Below are positions 14,152-25,189 of a stretch of DNA of 32,958 bases, piece by piece; the first letter of the stretch is position 1, and the number at the start of each line of letters is the position of its first letter. Position numbers and translations under genes: made by a program. The notes under the pieces are model-generated. The model did no database searches. It worked only from the letters and a program-made list of their open reading frames with translations, and was not told the DNA's origin. This DNA comes from Acidovorax sp. CCYZU-2555 (GTDB lineage: Bacteria; Pseudomonadota; Gammaproteobacteria; Burkholderiales; Burkholderiaceae_C): positions 1 to 32,958 of the forward strand of contig NZ_JAHCDD010000068.1 in assembly GCF_018413525.1 (NCBI RefSeq), in the 5' to 3' direction.

Positions 14152-14631
14152 ATGACAAAAAAATACGCACCCGAGACTGAAGCTGAGGCCGAAGATTCTG
14201 ACTTCAACCCCCTGACTGCCGAAGAAGCGCAGCAGTGGCGCCGGCGCAACCCGCCAGTGTCACCGTGGCGTGTGGTGGCAGGGCAGGTGCTGGTAGGTGT
14301 GCTGGTGTCGGCGCTGGCGTGGCTGGTGAGCGGCAAACCCTCTGTGGGTTGGTCGGCAGCCTACGGCGCCCTGGCGGTGGTACTGCCCGCAGCGTTGTTT
14401 GCGCGCGGCCTGGCCCGCCAGCAGGCGGCGCCCCATGCGGGCGCGGCGATGGTCGGATTCTTTGGCTGGGAATTGGCGAAGCTGATGTTGTGTATTGCGA
14501 TGTTGGCAATGGCGCCAAAACTGGTTGCAGGATTGAGCTGGTTGGCTTTGCTGGCCGGCATGGTAGTAACGATGAAAACGTACTGGATTGCGCTGCTCAT
14601 GCGGCGCTCCGGTGTCCGAAAAACCGATTGA
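14152..14631 (+). CDS. atpI: ATP synthase subunit I (AtpI)
   Basis: 159 residues. An acidic N terminus (MTKKYAPETEAEAEDSDF) is followed by four hydrophobic helices from about residue 40 on, including GWSAAYGALAVVLPAALFAR and FFGWELAKLMLCIAMLAMAP. AtpI is a non-structural membrane protein thought to help assemble the c-ring (family knowledge). It is the first gene of the atp operon and 21 bases ahead of atpB, the usual position. Confidence 0.93.
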   Translation: MTKKYAPETEAEAEDSDFNPLTAEEAQQWRRRNPPVSPWRVVAGQVLVGVLVSALAWLVSGKPSVGWSAAYGALAVVLPAALFARGLARQQAAPHAGAAMVGFFGWELAKLMLCIAMLAMAPKLVAGLSWLALLAGMVVTMKTYWIALLMRRSGVRKTD

Positions 14632-14637
14632 TATTGA

Positions 14638-15811
<1,174 letters not shown>

Positions 15812-15845
15812 GCTCCCTTCAACGCCCACATAGAAAGGTGTTGCC

Positions 15846-16316
15846 GTGAGTATCAACGCGACCCTGTTCGTACAGGCCATCGTCTTCCTGATCCTGGTGC
15901 TGTTCACGATGAAATTCGTGTGGCCACCGATCGCGAAGGCGTTGGATGAACGAGCCCAGAAAATCGCCGATGGCCTCTCTGCTGCCGACAAGGCCAAGAC
16001 CGAACTGACCGCTGTCAACAAGCGCGTCGAGCAGGAACTGGCCCAGACGCGCAATGAAACGACATCGCGGCTTGCGGACGCCGACCGCCGCGCCCAGTCG
16101 ATCATTGAAGAGGCCAAGGCCCGTGCGACTGAAGAAGGCAACAAGCTGATTGCAGCCGCCCGTGCAGAAGCCGAGCAACAAGCAATCCAAGCCCGTGAGG
16201 TCCTGCGCGAGCAGGTCGCCGCGCTGGCTGTCAAGGGTGCCGAGCAGATTCTCCGCAAGGAAGTCGATGCCGGCGTCCATGCAGATCTGCTGAACCGCCT
16301 CAAGACTGAGCTGTAA
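15846..16316 (+). CDS. atpF: ATP synthase Fo subunit b
   Basis: 156 residues from a GTG at 15846, preceded by agaaaggtgttgcc. One N-terminal membrane helix ([20 protein letters not shown]), then a long charged helix (about 40-150) rich in Ala, Glu, Lys and Arg that dimerises as the peripheral stalk. The GTG start, against the strong atpE signal just before it, agrees with two b per ten or more c subunits. Confidence 0.97.
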   Translation: MSINATLFVQAIVFLILVLFTMKFVWPPIAKALDERAQKIADGLSAADKAKTELTAVNKRVEQELAQTRNETTSRLADADRRAQSIIEEAKARATEEGNKLIAAARAEAEQQAIQAREVLREQVAALAVKGAEQILRKEVDAGVHADLLNRLKTEL

Positions 16317-16328
16317 GGAAACGCAAAC

Positions 16329-16868
16329 ATGGCAGAACTCGCCACCATTGCCCGCCCTTACGCTGAAGCCCTGTTCAAAGCCAGCACCGCCAGCGGTGCG
16401 GACTTGAACAGCACAGTCGCCTGGGTGGAGGAATTGGCGGCGGTTGCCGCCGATTCGCAATTGCGCCAACTGGCAGACAATCCCAAAGTGAGCGAAGAGC
16501 AGCTGCTCGACGTTTTCACGGGTGTCGCCGGTTCGGCACTCCCCGATGCCGCTCGTAATTTCCTGCGTGTCATCATTGAGAACGGCCGCGTGAATGCGCT
16601 GCCCGAGGTTGCAGGCCAGTTTCGTGGTCTCGTCAACCGGCTCGCGGGCTCGTCGGATGCGGTGGTGTACAGCGCCTTCCCCATCGAGCCTGCCGCACTG
16701 ACGGAGCTGAGCGCTTCGTTGGAAAAGCGTTTTGGCCGCAAGCTGCATCTCACCGTTCAGTCCGATGAGTCGCTGATTGGTGGCATTCGCGTGGTCGTGG
16801 GTGACGAAGTGCTCGACACCTCGGTCAAGGCCCGTCTGGAACAAATGAAAGCGGCCCTCACTGCCTAA
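16329..16868 (+). CDS. atpH: ATP synthase F1 subunit delta
   Basis: 179 residues. The N-terminal helical domain ([20 protein letters not shown]) binds the top of alpha; the C-terminal part ([22 protein letters not shown]) is the family signature and contacts subunit b. RBS taaggaaacgcaaac. Confidence 0.97.
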   Translation: MAELATIARPYAEALFKASTASGADLNSTVAWVEELAAVAADSQLRQLADNPKVSEEQLLDVFTGVAGSALPDAARNFLRVIIENGRVNALPEVAGQFRGLVNRLAGSSDAVVYSAFPIEPAALTELSASLEKRFGRKLHLTVQSDESLIGGIRVVVGDEVLDTSVKARLEQMKAALTA

Positions 16869-16911
16869 CGGCGCTGAGGTCCCGGCTAAACAAAGAAAGA
16901 AGGAAAGAGTC

Positions 16912-18465
16912 ATGCAACTCAATCCCGCAGAAATTTCTGAATTGATCAAGAGCCGCATCGAAGGTCTGGCTGGCAGCACCGATATCCGTAACCAAGGCAC
17001 CGTGGTGTCGGTGACGGACGGTATCGTGCGCGTGCACGGCCTGTCGGACGTGATGCAAGGCGAAATGCTGGAATTCCCCGCAACCGCTGATGGTCAACCC
17101 TCGTACGGCCTGGCCCTGAACCTCGAGCGCGACTCCGTCGGCGCCGTGATTCTGGGTGAGTACACGCACATTTCCGAAGGCGACACCGTCAAGTGCACGG
17201 GCCGCATTCTGGAAGTGCCCGTCGGCCCCGAGCTGATCGGCCGCGTGGTGAACGCTCTGGGTCACCCCATTGACGGCAAGGGCCCGATCAATGCGAAGAT
17301 GACCGACGTGATCGAAAAGGTCGCACCGGGCGTTATCGCACGTCAATCGGTTGACCAGCCGCTGCAAACCGGCATCAAGTCGATCGACTCGATGGTTCCC
17401 GTGGGCCGTGGCCAGCGCGAACTGATCATTGGTGACCGTCAGACCGGCAAGACTGCCGTGGCTATCGACGCGATCATCAACCAGAAGGGCCAGGGCGTGA
17501 CGTGTATCTACGTTGCGATCGGCCAGAAGGCTTCGTCGGTCAAGAACGTGGTGCGCGCGCTGGAACAAGCCGGCGCCATGGAATACACCATCGTGGTGGC
17601 TGCCACCGCTGCCGAATCGGCCGCGATGCAGTACGTGTCGGCCTACTCGGGCTGCACCATGGGTGAGTACTTCCGCGACCGCGGCGAAGACGCACTGATC
17701 GTTTATGACGATCTGTCGAAGCAAGCCGTGGCCTACCGCCAGGTTTCGCTGCTGCTGCGCCGCCCACCAGGCCGTGAAGCGTTCCCCGGCGACGTGTTCT
17801 ATCTCCACAGCCGTCTGCTCGAGCGTGCAGCACGCGTGAACGCCACTTACGTGGAAGAATTCACCAAGGGCGCCGTCAAGGGCAAGACCGGTTCGTTGAC
17901 CGCTCTGCCTATCATCGAAACCCAAGCGGGTGACGTGTCGGCTTTCGTGCCTACCAACGTGATTTCGATCACCGACGGTCAGATCTTCCTGGAAACCAGC
18001 CTGTTCAACGCCGGTATCCGTCCCGCGATCAACGCCGGTATCTCGGTGTCGCGCGTCGGTGGTGCTGCCCAGACCAAGTTCGTCAAGGGCCAGTCCGGCG
18101 GTATCCGTACCGATCTGGCTCAGTACCGTGAACTGGCTGCGTTCGCGCAGTTCGCTTCCGATCTGGACGAATCCACCCGCAAGCAACTCGACCGCGGTGC
18201 CCGCGTGACCGAATTGCTCAAGCAAGCCCAGTACAGCCCGCTGTCTGTGGCCTTGATGGGTGCTTCGCTGTTCGCAGTGAACAAGGGCTACATGGACGAC
18301 ATCGAAGTCAAGCAAGTGCTGCCCTTCGAAGCCGGCCTGCACCAATTCCTCAAGACCAGCCATGGCGCATTGATCGACAAGCTCAATGCCACCAAGGCCA
18401 TGGACAAGGAATCCGAAGCTGAATTGACCGCCGCCATCGCAGCGTTCAAGAAGTCGTTCGCTTAA
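16912..18465 (+). CDS. atpA: ATP synthase F1 subunit alpha
   Basis: 517 residues. Non-catalytic nucleotide-binding subunit; P-loop GDRQTGKT at 174-181 and the arginine that reaches the catalytic site of beta, Arg381, in [11 protein letters not shown]. Full length, with the three normal domains. RBS aaggaaagagtc before ATG; 43 bases after atpH. Confidence 0.99.
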   Translation: MQLNPAEISELIKSRIEGLAGSTDIRNQGTVVSVTDGIVRVHGLSDVMQGEMLEFPATADGQPSYGLALNLERDSVGAVILGEYTHISEGDTVKCTGRILEVPVGPELIGRVVNALGHPIDGKGPINAKMTDVIEKVAPGVIARQSVDQPLQTGIKSIDSMVPVGRGQRELIIGDRQTGKTAVAIDAIINQKGQGVTCIYVAIGQKASSVKNVVRALEQAGAMEYTIVVAATAAESAAMQYVSAYSGCTMGEYFRDRGEDALIVYDDLSKQAVAYRQVSLLLRRPPGREAFPGDVFYLHSRLLERAARVNATYVEEFTKGAVKGKTGSLTALPIIETQAGDVSAFVPTNVISITDGQIFLETSLFNAGIRPAINAGISVSRVGGAAQTKFVKGQSGGIRTDLAQYRELAAFAQFASDLDESTRKQLDRGARVTELLKQAQYSPLSVALMGASLFAVNKGYMDDIEVKQVLPFEAGLHQFLKTSHGALIDKLNATKAMDKESEAELTAAIAAFKKSFA

Positions 18466-18483
18466 TCCGGACGAGGAGCCATC

Positions 18484-19353
18484 ATGGCAGCAGGTAAGGA
18501 AATTCGCGGCAAGATCAAATCGGTGGAAAACACCAAGAAGATCACAAAGGCCATGGAAATGGTCGCGGCATCCAAAATGCGCAAGGCGCAGGAACGGATG
18601 CTGGCGGCTCGTCCCTATAGCGAGAAGATCCGCAACATTGCAGCCCATCTTGGCCAAGCCAATCCCGAATATGTTCACCCGTTCATGCAAGTGAACGAGT
18701 CGAACAAGGTCGGCGTCATCGTGGTGACGACCGACAAGGGATTGTGCGGCGGCATGAACACCAACGTGTTGCGTGTCGTCACGGCCAAGCTGCGTGAATT
18801 GCAGGACCAGGGTATCTCTTCGGAGGCCGTGGCCATTGGCAGCAAGGGTCTGGGCTTCTTGAACCGTGTCGGCGCCAAGGTGGTTTCGCATGTCACGGGT
18901 CTGGGCGACACGCCACATCTGGAAAATCTGATCGGCCCTGTGAAGGTGCTGCTGGACGCGTATGCCGAAGGCAAGATAAGCAAGGTGTACTTGAGCTACA
19001 CCCGCTTCATCAACACCATGAAGCAGGAATCGGTCATGGAGCAGTTGTTGCCCCTGTCGTCCGCGCAAATGCAGGCTGAACAGACGTCTGGTACCAGCTG
19101 GGATTACATCTACGAACCCGATGCGCAAACCGTCATCGACGAGTTGCTGGTTCGTTACGTGGAATCCCTGATTTATCAGGCAGTTGCCGACAACATGGCG
19201 TCCGAGCAATCGGCGCGCATGGTGGCCATGAAGGCCGCAACCGACAACGCAGGCAGCGTCATTAGCGAGTTGAAGCTGGTCTACAACAAGACGCGTCAAG
19301 CAGCGATCACGACAGAGTTGTCGGAAATCGTTGCCGGCGCCGCCGCTGTGTAA
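18484..19353 (+). CDS. atpG: ATP synthase F1 subunit gamma
   Basis: 289 residues. The rotor shaft: N-terminal helix [20 protein letters not shown] with [14 protein letters not shown], and C-terminal helix [20 protein letters not shown]; these pair as the coiled coil inside alpha3beta3. The DKGLCGGMN segment is the family signature. RBS acgaggagccatc. Confidence 0.98.
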   Translation: MAAGKEIRGKIKSVENTKKITKAMEMVAASKMRKAQERMLAARPYSEKIRNIAAHLGQANPEYVHPFMQVNESNKVGVIVVTTDKGLCGGMNTNVLRVVTAKLRELQDQGISSEAVAIGSKGLGFLNRVGAKVVSHVTGLGDTPHLENLIGPVKVLLDAYAEGKISKVYLSYTRFINTMKQESVMEQLLPLSSAQMQAEQTSGTSWDYIYEPDAQTVIDELLVRYVESLIYQAVADNMASEQSARMVAMKAATDNAGSVISELKLVYNKTRQAAITTELSEIVAGAAAV

Positions 19354-20796
<1,443 letters not shown>

Positions 20797-20802
20797 GGCA
20801 CG

Positions 20803-20820
20803 GGAGCCCGCGAGGGCTCC
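20803..20820 (+). promoter_or_regulatory. Hairpin with GCGA tetraloop between atpD and atpC
   Basis: ggagccc (20803-20809) / gggctcc (20814-20820) closed by the GNRA loop gcga. It begins six bases after the atpD stop; no T-run follows, so it may protect the atpABGD mRNA 3' side or lower expression of atpC, which lies 36 bases further on. Confidence 0.55.
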
Positions 20821-20856
20821 AGTCCCCCAGCCCAGTCTTAACCTTTAGGAGCAAAG

Positions 20857-21273
20857 ATGAACACCATCCACGTTGATGTGGTCAGTGCCGAAGAGTCGAT
20901 CTTCTCGGGTGAAGCGCGTTTCGTCGCGCTGCCTGGCGAAGCCGGCGAACTGGGCATTTACCCGCGCCACACGCCGCTGATCACGCGTATCAAGCCCGGC
21001 TCGGTGCGCATCGAGATGGCGGACGGCAGCGAAGAGTTCGTCTTCGTGGCCGGCGGCATCCTCGAAGTGCAGCCCAACTGCGTCACGGTGCTGTCCGATA
21101 CAGCTATCCGTGGCAAGGACCTCGACGACGAGAAGGCCAACAAGGCCAAGGCCGCCGCCGAGGAAGCACTGAAGAACGCCAAGGGCGAGCTGGACTTGGC
21201 CAAGGCCCAGTCCGAGCTGGCCGTCATGGCAGCGCAAATCGCTGCCCTGCGCAAGTTCCGTCAGAAGCGCTGA
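20857..21273 (+). CDS. atpC: ATP synthase F1 subunit epsilon
   Basis: 138 residues. N-terminal beta-sandwich ([38 protein letters not shown]) and a C-terminal two-helix part ([20 protein letters not shown]) that can inhibit ATP hydrolysis. RBS taggagcaaag. Last gene of the operon, with a bidirectional terminator 16 bases on. Confidence 0.98.
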   Translation: MNTIHVDVVSAEESIFSGEARFVALPGEAGELGIYPRHTPLITRIKPGSVRIEMADGSEEFVFVAGGILEVQPNCVTVLSDTAIRGKDLDDEKANKAKAAAEEALKNAKGELDLAKAQSELAVMAAQIAALRKFRQKR

Positions 21274-21288
21274 GCTTTCCGCGCACAA

Positions 21289-21318
21289 GAAAAAACCGCT
21301 CCTCGGAGCGGTTTTTTT
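21289..21318. terminator. Bidirectional terminator after the atp operon
   Basis: Stem ccgctc (21296-21301) / gagcgg (21306-21311) with A6 before it and T7 (21312-21318) after it. It closes the atp operon and, on the other strand, the small lipoprotein gene. Confidence 0.93.
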
Positions 21319-21339
21319 ATGCCTGAAGCGTTGGCGCGA

Positions 21340-21600
21340 TCAATCGCACTTTGCCTGGTACACGTAGACCACCGCGTTGTCCTTGGGGTCGACCACACGG
21401 CGCTTGTGCAGCTGGGCGGTTTCCGGGTTGGGGCACAGTGCCTTGACCTGGGCTTCGCACTTGCGCGGATCGTCTTCCTTGAGCTTGCAGCTCAGCACGT
21501 AGTCATAGACCATGGGAGTTTCGGTGCTGTTGTTGCCCAGGCTGGCACAGCCGGCCAGGACCAGGGTTGCGCTCAGTGCTATGACTGCCAATGTCTTCAT
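21340..21600 (-). CDS. Small putative lipoprotein of unknown function
   Basis: 86 residues. Signal peptide with lipobox LVLAGC; Cys18 would be lipidated after cleavage. The mature part (about 69 residues) contains four more cysteines (Cys38, Cys48, Cys56, Cys85), enough for two disulfides in the periplasm. I do not recognise the family. RBS ccggagctttcc before the ATG. It is 90 bases downstream of the TPM genes on the same strand but may have its own promoter. Confidence 0.8.
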   Translation of the reverse strand: MKTLAVIALSATLVLAGCASLGNNSTETPMVYDYVLSCKLKEDDPRKCEAQVKALCPNPETAQLHKRRVVDPKDNAVVYVYQAKCD

Positions 21601-21690
21601 GGAAAGCTCCGGTATTGAAAAGGGAATGCGGCAACGCTATCACATGTAGTGACAGGTGTGACCAAGCCTTCACGCCGTCTTGAATATGTG

Positions 21691-22239
21691 TCAGGGCTTG
21701 ATGCCTTGGCCGGCGCGCAGTCGCACCGGCGCATCGGGCAGTTCATCGGTATCGGTGCGCGGCGCCGCGTTCGGGCCGGTCGCGAAGTGCTGGTGCAGCA
21801 ATGCCGTGACATAGGCCAGGGCCTGGGTCAGTCCGTCTTCATAGTGGGCGTCGTTGAAGGCCGTGCCCATCTCGCGCACCAGCTTTTCCCAGGTGTCGGC
21901 GGGAATGGCGCGCGTGAGCCCCCGGTCGGCGACGATTTCGATCGCATGGTCGGCGAGCAGCAGATAGATCAGCACGCCATTGTTGTGTTCGGTGTCCCAC
22001 ACGCGCAGCTTGCCGAACAGCGCCACGGCGCGTTCGCGCGCCGAGGCGTCGCGCCACACATACGACAGCGGCAGCCCGGCTTCGACGCAGATGCGAATCT
22101 CGCCCGTGTGGCGCTGTTCGCTCGCGGCGACGCGCCGGCCCAGGCGCTCCAGCAGTTCGTCGGGCACGGCGGCCTGCATGCGGCCTTCGGCCCAGCGGTG
22201 GCGCAGCAGACGTGCGAGGCGTTGAATCCAGTTGCGCAT
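21691..22239 (-). CDS. Short TPM-domain protein without signal peptide
   Basis: 182 residues from the ATG at 22239, nine bases after a ggag sequence; a GTG six bases earlier would overlap the previous stop (GTGA). A TPM-type domain spans about 35-150: HTGEIRICVEAGLPLSYVW, RVWDTEHNNGVLIYLLLADH, AIEIVADRGLTRAIPADTWE. No membrane helix is seen. In this lineage it usually accompanies the larger TPM protein and LemA. Biochemical role unknown; TPM domains have been linked to acid phosphatase activity and photosystem II repair in plants. Confidence 0.85.
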   Translation of the reverse strand: MRNWIQRLARLLRHRWAEGRMQAAVPDELLERLGRRVAASEQRHTGEIRICVEAGLPLSYVWRDASARERAVALFGKLRVWDTEHNNGVLIYLLLADHAIEIVADRGLTRAIPADTWEKLVREMGTAFNDAHYEDGLTQALAYVTALLHQHFATGPNAAPRTDTDELPDAPVRLRAGQGIKP

Positions 22240-22241
22240 GT

Positions 22242-23132
22242 TCACCAGCTCCCCGAGGCACCACCGCCGCCAAAACTTCCGCCGCCGCCCGAGCTGAAGC
22301 CGCCACCGCCCCCGCCACTGAAGCCGCCTCCGCCGCCAAAACCACCGCCGCCGCCGAAGCCGCCGCCGCCGATGTGCATGCCCTTGCCGTTGGACAGCAG
22401 CGTGATCAGCAGCGCGATGACGCCGGCGCCGCCCGCGAGCAGCAGGCTGGTCGTGAGCCAGAAAGCCACGGCGCCCGTGCCTGCGCCCATCAACAAGGCG
22501 CCAAAACGGTTGCCGAAGATGCGGCGGGCCAGCGGCCGCAGCACGGAGACGGCGATGAACAGAAAGATGGCCAGCGACTCGAGGTCGAGATCGTCCTTGG
22601 GCTGGGACGGCTTCTTGGTTGGCGGCGGCAGCTGCTCGCCGGCGATCAGCGAACCGATCTGCGTGATGGCCGCGCCCAGGCCGCCGGCGTAGTCGCCCGT
22701 GCGAAAACGCGGCTGCATGGTCTCGTCGATGATGCGCGCGACCGCGATATCGGGAATCGCGCCTTCGAGCGCGCGCGCGACTTCCATGCGCATGCGCCTA
22801 TCGTCCTTGGCGACCACGACCAGCAGGCCGTCACCGACATCACTCCGGCCGATCTTCCAGTTGCTGGCAACGCGGTAGGCATAGGCGGCGATGTCTTCGG
22901 GCGCCGTGGTGGCGATCATCAGCACCACCACTTGCGAGCCGTGCTGGCTTTCGATCGCCGCGAGCTGCGCTTCGAGTTGCGTGCGATCGGCGGGTGTGAG
23001 CGTGCCGGTCTGATCGATCACCCGTGCGGTGAGGGCGGGAACGGCTTGCAGCGCCTGCGCGCCAACCTGCAGCGGTGCGCAGGCAATCAGCAGCAGGGTC
23101 AGCAGCCAGCGCCAGGCCAGCGTGAACGGCAT
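22242..23132 (-). CDS. TPM-domain membrane protein with Gly-rich tail (YgcG family)
   Basis: 296 residues. Signal peptide (MPFTLAWRWLLTLLLIACAP, cut near Gly-Ala-Gln 24-26), then a periplasmic TPM domain (ARVIDQTGTLTPADRTQLEA to about 165), one or two membrane helices (about 185-245), and a 45-residue tail made of GGGGF-type repeats ending ASGSW. The whole form is the YgcG type. Twelve bases after lemA and two to four before the second TPM gene, so one operon. The Gly tail gives a strong GCC/CCG-type repeat in the DNA at 22250-22380. Confidence 0.92.
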   Translation of the reverse strand: MPFTLAWRWLLTLLLIACAPLQVGAQALQAVPALTARVIDQTGTLTPADRTQLEAQLAAIESQHGSQVVVLMIATTAPEDIAAYAYRVASNWKIGRSDVGDGLLVVVAKDDRRMRMEVARALEGAIPDIAVARIIDETMQPRFRTGDYAGGLGAAITQIGSLIAGEQLPPPTKKPSQPKDDLDLESLAIFLFIAVSVLRPLARRIFGNRFGALLMGAGTGAVAFWLTTSLLLAGGAGVIALLITLLSNGKGMHIGGGGFGGGGGFGGGGGFSGGGGGGFSSGGGGSFGGGGASGSW

Positions 23133-23144
23133 GGGGTGACCGCG

Positions 23145-23762
23145 TCAGCGTGCGGGAGCCGGTGCCGGCGCAGGCGCGGGCTTCGAGAAGTCGACGCTAG
23201 GCGGCGCGGAGATCTGGGCTTCGTTCTGCACCGTGAAGTTCGCCTTGGGCGCGTAGCTGAAGACTTTTGCCGTCAGGTTGGTCGGGAAGCTGCGCGCGAG
23301 CACGTTGTAGGCCTGCACGGTCTGGATGTACTGGTTGCGCGCGACGGTGATGCGGTTTTCCGTGCCTTCGAGCGTCACGCGCAGGTCGCGAAAGCCCTGA
23401 TTGGCCTGCAGTTGCGGGTAGCGCTCGGAAACCACCATCAGGCGCGACAGCGCGCCCGACAGTTCGCCCTGGGCCTGCTGGAACTTGGCGAAGGCCGCGG
23501 GGTCGTTGATCAGTTCGGGCGTGGCCTGGATGGACGTGGCCTTGGAGCGCGCCTCGATCACCTTGGTCAACGTCTCCTGCTCGAAATTGGCCTCGCCCTT
23601 GACGGTCGCGACGATGTTGGGCACCAGGTCGGCGCGGCGCTGATACTGGTTGAGCACTTCGCTCCAGGCGGCCTTGGATTGTTCGTCCAGGCGCTGGAAA
23701 TCGTTGTAGCCGCAGCCGGTGAGGGCCAGGGCCGTGAACAGAATGGCGAGTAGGCGTTTCAT
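23145..23762 (-). CDS. lemA: LemA-family lipoprotein
   Basis: 205 residues from the ATG at 23762 (MKRLLAILFTALALTGCGYN); the frame is open far upstream, but only from here is there homology. Lipobox LTGC, Cys17 lipidated. The LemA core follows: YNDFQRLDEQSKAAWSEVLN, QRRADLVPNIVATVKGEANF and the end ARSFPTNLTAKVFSYAPKAN; helical and exported. A Pro/Ala tail (APAPAPAPAR) ends it. LemA and TPM proteins are neighbours in many bacteria; their joint role is not known. Confidence 0.94.
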   Translation of the reverse strand: MKRLLAILFTALALTGCGYNDFQRLDEQSKAAWSEVLNQYQRRADLVPNIVATVKGEANFEQETLTKVIEARSKATSIQATPELINDPAAFAKFQQAQGELSGALSRLMVVSERYPQLQANQGFRDLRVTLEGTENRITVARNQYIQTVQAYNVLARSFPTNLTAKVFSYAPKANFTVQNEAQISAPPSVDFSKPAPAPAPAPAR

Positions 23763-23887
23763 AGTAGGCTTGTGCTGGCACCCGGTGACAGGCGAGATGG
23801 CAGCGGTAGCTGCCTGTGCAGCAGATTGTGCCGCATCTACCCCGGGGAGGGTAGGTAGGAGCAGGCCGCGAACCCAAGGAGACCGTG

Positions 23888-24418
23888 ATGGACGATATCG
23901 TGAAGCAGGCGATGGCCAAATGGCCCAACGTACCCGATTGTTTTGGCTGGCTGGGGCTAGACGCGCGCGGCCATTGGTTCCTGCGCGACGACGCGGTGCA
24001 GGCACTCGGTCCGTTCGAGCAGAGCAAAGGCTCACTTCTGGAGCATGAGAAGCTGCTGGCCTTCATCGCACGCAACTATGCCAAGGATGATCTGGGGCGC
24101 TGGTTCTTCCAGAACGGGCCGCAGCGCGTCTATGTGGAGCTCGAAGCCGCGCCTTTTGTCTGGCGCCTGCAGCCCGGCGGCGAGGTGCAGGCCCAGACCG
24201 GTGCGCTGGCCACGCCCGAAGCTTGTCTGGTCGACGAACAGGGACGGGTCTATCTGGTGACTGCGCTGGGCCTGGGACTGGTGCACAGCCAGGATGTGGG
24301 CCTGGTCGCCGACGCGCTGGAGCAGCAGCGCTGGTCGCAGGAGGACGTTCTTGCGAGCAGCCTGCCCGAACGCTTTGGCTTTGTGCGCAGCCCGGCGCAA
24401 CAGGCCGCGGTCCGGTAA
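23888..24418 (+). CDS. Conserved protein of unknown function (DUF2946-like, uncertain)
   Basis: 176 residues from the ATG at 23888, with aaggagaccgtg directly ahead; a GTG one codon earlier is also possible. Soluble, no signal peptide. Sequence landmarks: KWPNVPDCFGWLGLDARGHW, LLAFIARNYAKDDLGRWFFQ, GPQRVYVELEAAPFVWRL, LGLGLVHSQDVGLVADALE. I have seen close relatives in Comamonadaceae annotated as DUF2946 but cannot confirm the label. Divergent from lemA over 125 bases, convergent with the cytochrome gene. The stop codon lies in the terminator of that gene. Confidence 0.85.
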   Translation: MDDIVKQAMAKWPNVPDCFGWLGLDARGHWFLRDDAVQALGPFEQSKGSLLEHEKLLAFIARNYAKDDLGRWFFQNGPQRVYVELEAAPFVWRLQPGGEVQAQTGALATPEACLVDEQGRVYLVTALGLGLVHSQDVGLVADALEQQRWSQEDVLASSLPERFGFVRSPAQQAAVR

Positions 24419-24442
24419 ATAAAAAGAGGCCCGCAGGCCTCT
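24416..24442 (-). terminator. Terminator of the cytochrome c5-type gene
   Basis: Read on the minus strand: stem agaggcc/ggcctct (24442-24436 with 24431-24425), four-base loop, then TTTTTATTTA. The T-run overlaps the stop codon (24416-24418) of the convergent plus-strand gene. Confidence 0.88.
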
Positions 24443-24464
24443 TCGTCGACAGCGCGCAGCGTTC

Positions 24465-24989
24465 TTACTTTGCGGCTTCGCCTTCGGCCGGCGCCGGCGC
24501 CTGGGGTTCATCGAACTTGCCGCCGCCCGCGTTGGCCATGAAGACCACGCCGCGTGCGATTTCGGTGTCGTTGAAATCGCCGCCGCCCTGGGGCGCCATC
24601 GCACCCTTGCCCTTGAGCGCGGCTTCGACCATGGCCTCGAAGCCATGCGCCAGGCGCGGGCCCCAGGCCGCGGCATCGCCGAACTTGGGCGCGCCGGCAA
24701 CCCCGGCTGCATGGCAGGCCGCGCATTGGCCGTTGTAGACCGCTTCGCCGCCGCGCAGCGGACGGTTGGCGTCACGAATTTCCACCTGTCCCACCTTTTG
24801 CAGGCGCTGGGCCTTGGCCATCTCCGCATTGCCCACGCCCGGGCCGGGCTTGCTGGCGGAGTTGACGAAGGTCACCAGGCCGATGATGACCAGGACCGGA
24901 ATCACAAAAGAGAGACAGACGGCGATCAGAAACTGCTTGGGGTTCTTGATCGGGCCTGCATGTGCTTCTTCGTGGGGGGTGGCGCTCAT
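24465..24989 (-). CDS. Membrane-anchored cytochrome c (c5 family)
   Basis: 174 residues from the ATG at 24989, after gaggatgtc; the open frame reaches 25133 but the added part is not conserved-looking. One N-terminal membrane helix (FLIAVCLSFVIPVLVIIGLV, 20-39), then a periplasmic class I haem domain with CAACH (Cys89, Cys92, His93) and Met131 in GKGAMAPQGGGDF as sixth ligand. A Pro/Ala/Glu tail ends it. It probably carries electrons to a terminal oxidase or other periplasmic acceptor. A -10 box TATAAT (25034-25029) lies about 40 bases upstream. Confidence 0.93.
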   Translation of the reverse strand: MSATPHEEAHAGPIKNPKQFLIAVCLSFVIPVLVIIGLVTFVNSASKPGPGVGNAEMAKAQRLQKVGQVEIRDANRPLRGGEAVYNGQCAACHAAGVAGAPKFGDAAAWGPRLAHGFEAMVEAALKGKGAMAPQGGGDFNDTEIARGVVFMANAGGGKFDEPQAPAPAEGEAAK

Positions 24990-25121
24990 GACATCCTCAA
25001 TATTTTTAGGGGTATAGACCAGCAGGGAATTATATGGGTCACCTGGTGTTTGGCTGCTGCGCGTTTCCCCGTGCGTGTGCACTACGGCAACCAAGCTGCA
25101 CAGGTCATGATCTGGCGCAAG

Positions 25122-25154
25122 AAAAAAGGCCATGCCCCTAAGGTCATGGCCTTT
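25122..25154 (-). terminator. Terminator of the RND efflux operon
   Basis: Perfect stem aaaggccatg (25125-25134) / catggccttt (25145-25154); on the minus strand it is followed by six T (25127-25122). It lies 35 bases after the outer-membrane factor gene. Confidence 0.92.
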
Positions 25155-25189
25155 GCCGTGTGCCGCGTTGCCGCTGGCGCATGGGTATT

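Noticed and set aside
22250..22380. Tandem GCC/CCG-type repeat that could look like a microsatellite or CRISPR-like array
   Set aside because: It encodes the Gly-rich tail of the TPM protein, and there are no spacers of even length.
22212..23753. A 513-codon plus-strand frame antisense to lemA and the TPM genes, beginning with an Ala-rich stretch
   Set aside because: The Ala run is the complement of the Gly-rich tail codons; the rest has no recognisable domain.
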